Shown in pieces: positions 5,006 through 6,887 of a stretch of 6,887 nucleotides of DNA (position 1 is its first letter; each line of letters starts with the position of its first letter). A program made the translations under genes and the position numbers. Source of the stretch: Lachnospiraceae bacterium (GTDB lineage: Bacteria > Bacillota_A > Clostridia > Lachnospirales > Lachnospiraceae); contig JAGDDC010000226.1 in assembly GCA_017958245.1 (NCBI GenBank), positions 1-6,887 on the forward strand, read 5' to 3'. The notes beneath the pieces are model-generated. The model was not told the DNA's origin. It was given only the letters and a program-made list of their open reading frames with translations, and searched no databases.

Positions 5006-6887
5006 GTGAAGATCAGTTTTTCAACATTGGCATGCCCTGATTACAGCTGGGTGGACATATATTCGATGGCAAAGGACCTTGGGTTCGACGGGATCGAGAT
5101 AAGGGGTTTGGGCGATGAGATCTGCGCTGTCAGATCGAAGCCTTTTCTTCCCGACAGACTACCCTCGACCATCAAGAAGCTGAAAGACCTGCGCCTGGAG
5201 ATCCCCGTGCTCGATTCGGGCTGCGTCCTGAAGGACGAGTCCGCTCACGACGCCAATGTTGAGGAGATCACAGACTATATAGGGCTTGCCTCAAAGCTCG
5301 GCACGCCTTTTGTCAGACTGCTCGCGGACGGAGAGCCCGAGCCTGTGAGCGACGTTGACGACGAGTACGTCGCAGACATCATAAAGGAGCTCTCGGACGT
5401 TGCCGCGGGGACGAAGGTCACGCTGCTCGTCGAGTCAAACGGCGAGTACTCCGACACAAAGCGCCTTAAGCGCCTGCTCGACAAGGTCGGACGTGACAAC
5501 GTGGCAGCTCTCTGGGATGTTCACCACCCCTACAGATACATGGGAGAATCGCCCGAGGAGACTGTGAAGAACCTCGGCGATTACATAAGACATATACATG
5601 TCAAGGATTCCGTTATGAAGGACGGAAAGCCCGAGTACAAGCTGATGGGCGAGGGCGATATGCCCCTTCGCATGATCTTCAACGCTCTCACGGAGATCAA
5701 CTACAACGGCTATATCTCACTCGAGTGGGTCAAGAGATGGGCGAACCATCTGCAGGACGCGGGCATAGTCTTCCCTCATTTTGCAAATTATATGGAGCCC
5801 TACAGGCAGGAAAAGCCGGGCTACCTTCAGGACAACAAGACGGGCACCGGCAAGTACGTATGGCCCAAGGAGATGCTGATCGACGCGACCTTCCCGGACG
5901 TCCTCGACAGGATGTGCAAGGAGTTCCCCGACCAGTACGCCTTCAGGTACACGGAGCTCGATTACACCAGGACTTACCTTGAGTTCCGCAACGACGTGGA
6001 CACATTTGCAAGGAGCCTCATAGCCATGGGCGTGAGGAAGGGCGACCACGTTGCGATATGGGCGACCAACGTCCCCGCCTGGTACATAACCTTCTGGGCG
6101 ACCACCAAGATCGGAGCTGTCCTCGTGACCGTCAACACGGCTTACAATATCCACGAGGCGGAATATCTGCTCCGCCAGTCGGACACGCACACTCTCGTCA
6201 TGATCGACAAGTGCAAGGATTCGGACTACGTGGCGATCATGAAGGAGCTCTGCCCCGAGCTTGAGACCTGCAAACCCGGAGAGCTCAAGAGCGAGAGGCT
6301 TCCCGTGCTCAGAAACATCATCACGGTGGAGAGCAAGCAGAACGGGTGCTACACCTGGGATGAGGCGATCGCGCTCTCTGAGACGGTGTCGCAGAAGGAA
6401 GTCGAGTTCAGGCGCAGGTTCATAGACAAGAACGACGTCTGCAACATGCAGTACACCTCGGGCACGACGGGCTTCCCCAAGGGAGTCATGCTCACCCACT
6501 ACAACGTGGTGAACAACGGCAAGGCTATCGGAGACTGCATGGATCTGTCGACTGCCGACAGGATGATGATCCAGGTGCCGATGTTCCACTGCTTCGGAAT
6601 GGTGCTCGCCATGACGGCATCCATGACGCACGGCGTGACCATGAGCCCCATCACGGCGTTTTCGCCCAGAAAGAGCCTCGATTGCATAAACAGGGAGAAG
6701 ATCACCGCTTTCCACGGCGTTCCCACCATGTTTATAGCGATGCTCGAGCATGAGAACTTCAAAAACACTGATTTTTCGCATATGAGGACCGGTATCATGG
6801 CCGGCAGCCCCTGCCCGATCAAGGTCATGCAGGACGTTGTCGACAAGATGAACATGAAGGAGATCGTTATCGTATATGGCCAAACCG
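5006..6887 (+). CDS. Fusion: xylose-isomerase-like TIM barrel + AMP-forming acyl-CoA synthetase/ligase (3' partial)
   Basis: One uninterrupted frame of 627 complete codons runs off the right edge. Residues 1 to about 250 are a sugar phosphate isomerase/epimerase (AP endonuclease 2/xylose-isomerase-like) TIM barrel. It starts KISFSTLACPDYSW, contains LGFDGIEIRG, and shows candidate metal ligands Glu143 (LLVES), Asp171 with His174 (WDVHHP), His198 (HIHVKD) and Glu240 (SLEW). After a linker (about 255-280) residues about 280-627 are an adenylate-forming domain of the acyl-CoA synthetase type. This has an N-terminal subdomain with GVRKGDHVAIWATNVPAWY, the ATP-binding P-loop YTSGTTGFPKG (483-493), then MLTHYNVV, PMFHCFGM, FHGVPTMF, and the start of the A5 motif YGQT (624-627) where the window ends. 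About 200 more residues, including the C-terminal lysine motif, would be expected outside. The substrate is unknown; an acyl or aryl acid is typical. It is probably regulated from its own promoter with flanking palindromes. Confidence 0.9.
   Translation, partial: MKISFSTLACPDYSWVDIYSMAKDLGFDGIEIRGLGDEICAVRSKPFLPDRLPSTIKKLKDLRLEIPVLDSGCVLKDESAHDANVEEITDYIGLASKLGTPFVRLLADGEPEPVSDVDDEYVADIIKELSDVAAGTKVTLLVESNGEYSDTKRLKRLLDKVGRDNVAALWDVHHPYRYMGESPEETVKNLGDYIRHIHVKDSVMKDGKPEYKLMGEGDMPLRMIFNALTEINYNGYISLEWVKRWANHLQDAGIVFPHFANYMEPYRQEKPGYLQDNKTGTGKYVWPKEMLIDATFPDVLDRMCKEFPDQYAFRYTELDYTRTYLEFRNDVDTFARSLIAMGVRKGDHVAIWATNVPAWYITFWATTKIGAVLVTVNTAYNIHEAEYLLRQSDTHTLVMIDKCKDSDYVAIMKELCPELETCKPGELKSERLPVLRNIITVESKQNGCYTWDEAIALSETVSQKEVEFRRRFIDKNDVCNMQYTSGTTGFPKGVMLTHYNVVNNGKAIGDCMDLSTADRMMIQVPMFHCFGMVLAMTASMTHGVTMSPITAFSPRKSLDCINREKITAFHGVPTMFIAMLEHENFKNTDFSHMRTGIMAGSPCPIKVMQDVVDKMNMKEIVIVYGQT

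Noticed and set aside
5717..6883. Long open frame (388 codons) on the minus strand opposite the ligase domain
   Set aside because: Its translation is rich in His, Val and charged residues without family motifs, as expected from the mirror of GC-biased codons. The plus strand here carries clear acyl-CoA synthetase motifs.
1..6887. tRNA or rRNA genes, CRISPR arrays, insertion sequences or other mobile elements
   Set aside because: Nearly all of the window is occupied by intact plus-strand genes; no spaced repeats, transposase motifs, terminal repeats or cloverleaf sequences were seen.

Overview
The window reads as a piece of chromosome from a strictly anaerobic, Clostridia-like Bacillota. The evidence is the rnf gene order D-G-E-A-B, with a probable rnfC end just upstream, and a multi-cluster clostridial-type RnfB. 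The DNA is moderately GC-rich by eye, yet uses ATA (Ile) and AGG/AGA (Arg) freely, and Shine-Dalgarno sites are strong. I cannot place it at family or genus level from sequence alone.

Positions 1-3891 hold the Rnf complex genes: a possible last few codons of rnfC, then rnfD, rnfG, rnfE, rnfA and rnfB, all on the + strand with overlaps or very short gaps. Rnf is a membrane-bound ferredoxin:NAD+ oxidoreductase that couples electron transfer to outward pumping of Na+ or H+. The key cofactor residues are visible. These are a flavinylation threonine in RnfD and in RnfG, the paired membrane cysteines of RnfA and RnfE that hold the shared [2Fe-2S] cluster, and the cysteine arrays of RnfB. The operon looks intact, with no frameshift or missing cofactor ligand. 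RnfE has an additional Cys-containing C-terminal tail.

Positions 3946-4872 encode a YegS/DgkB-type lipid (diacylglycerol) kinase. It starts 54 bases after rnfB, with no terminator visible between them, so it may be read from the rnf transcript.

Positions 4873-5005 are the only substantial intergenic region and are packed with signals. They contain a 12-bp perfect palindrome, an 18-bp near-perfect palindrome just upstream of a good sigma-70 type promoter (TTGAAT-N17-TATAAT), a 16-bp perfect palindrome at the predicted transcription start, and a small GC hairpin that touches the ribosome binding site.

From 5006 to the right edge runs a single open reading frame with a GTG start. It encodes an unusual fusion: an N-terminal xylose-isomerase-like TIM barrel (sugar phosphate isomerase/epimerase family, all four metal-ligand positions present) joined in frame to an AMP-forming acyl-CoA synthetase/adenylating domain. 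The window cuts the gene in the A5 motif. This fusion, with its apparently dedicated and regulated promoter, is the most interesting item here. Its substrate cannot be read from the sequence.
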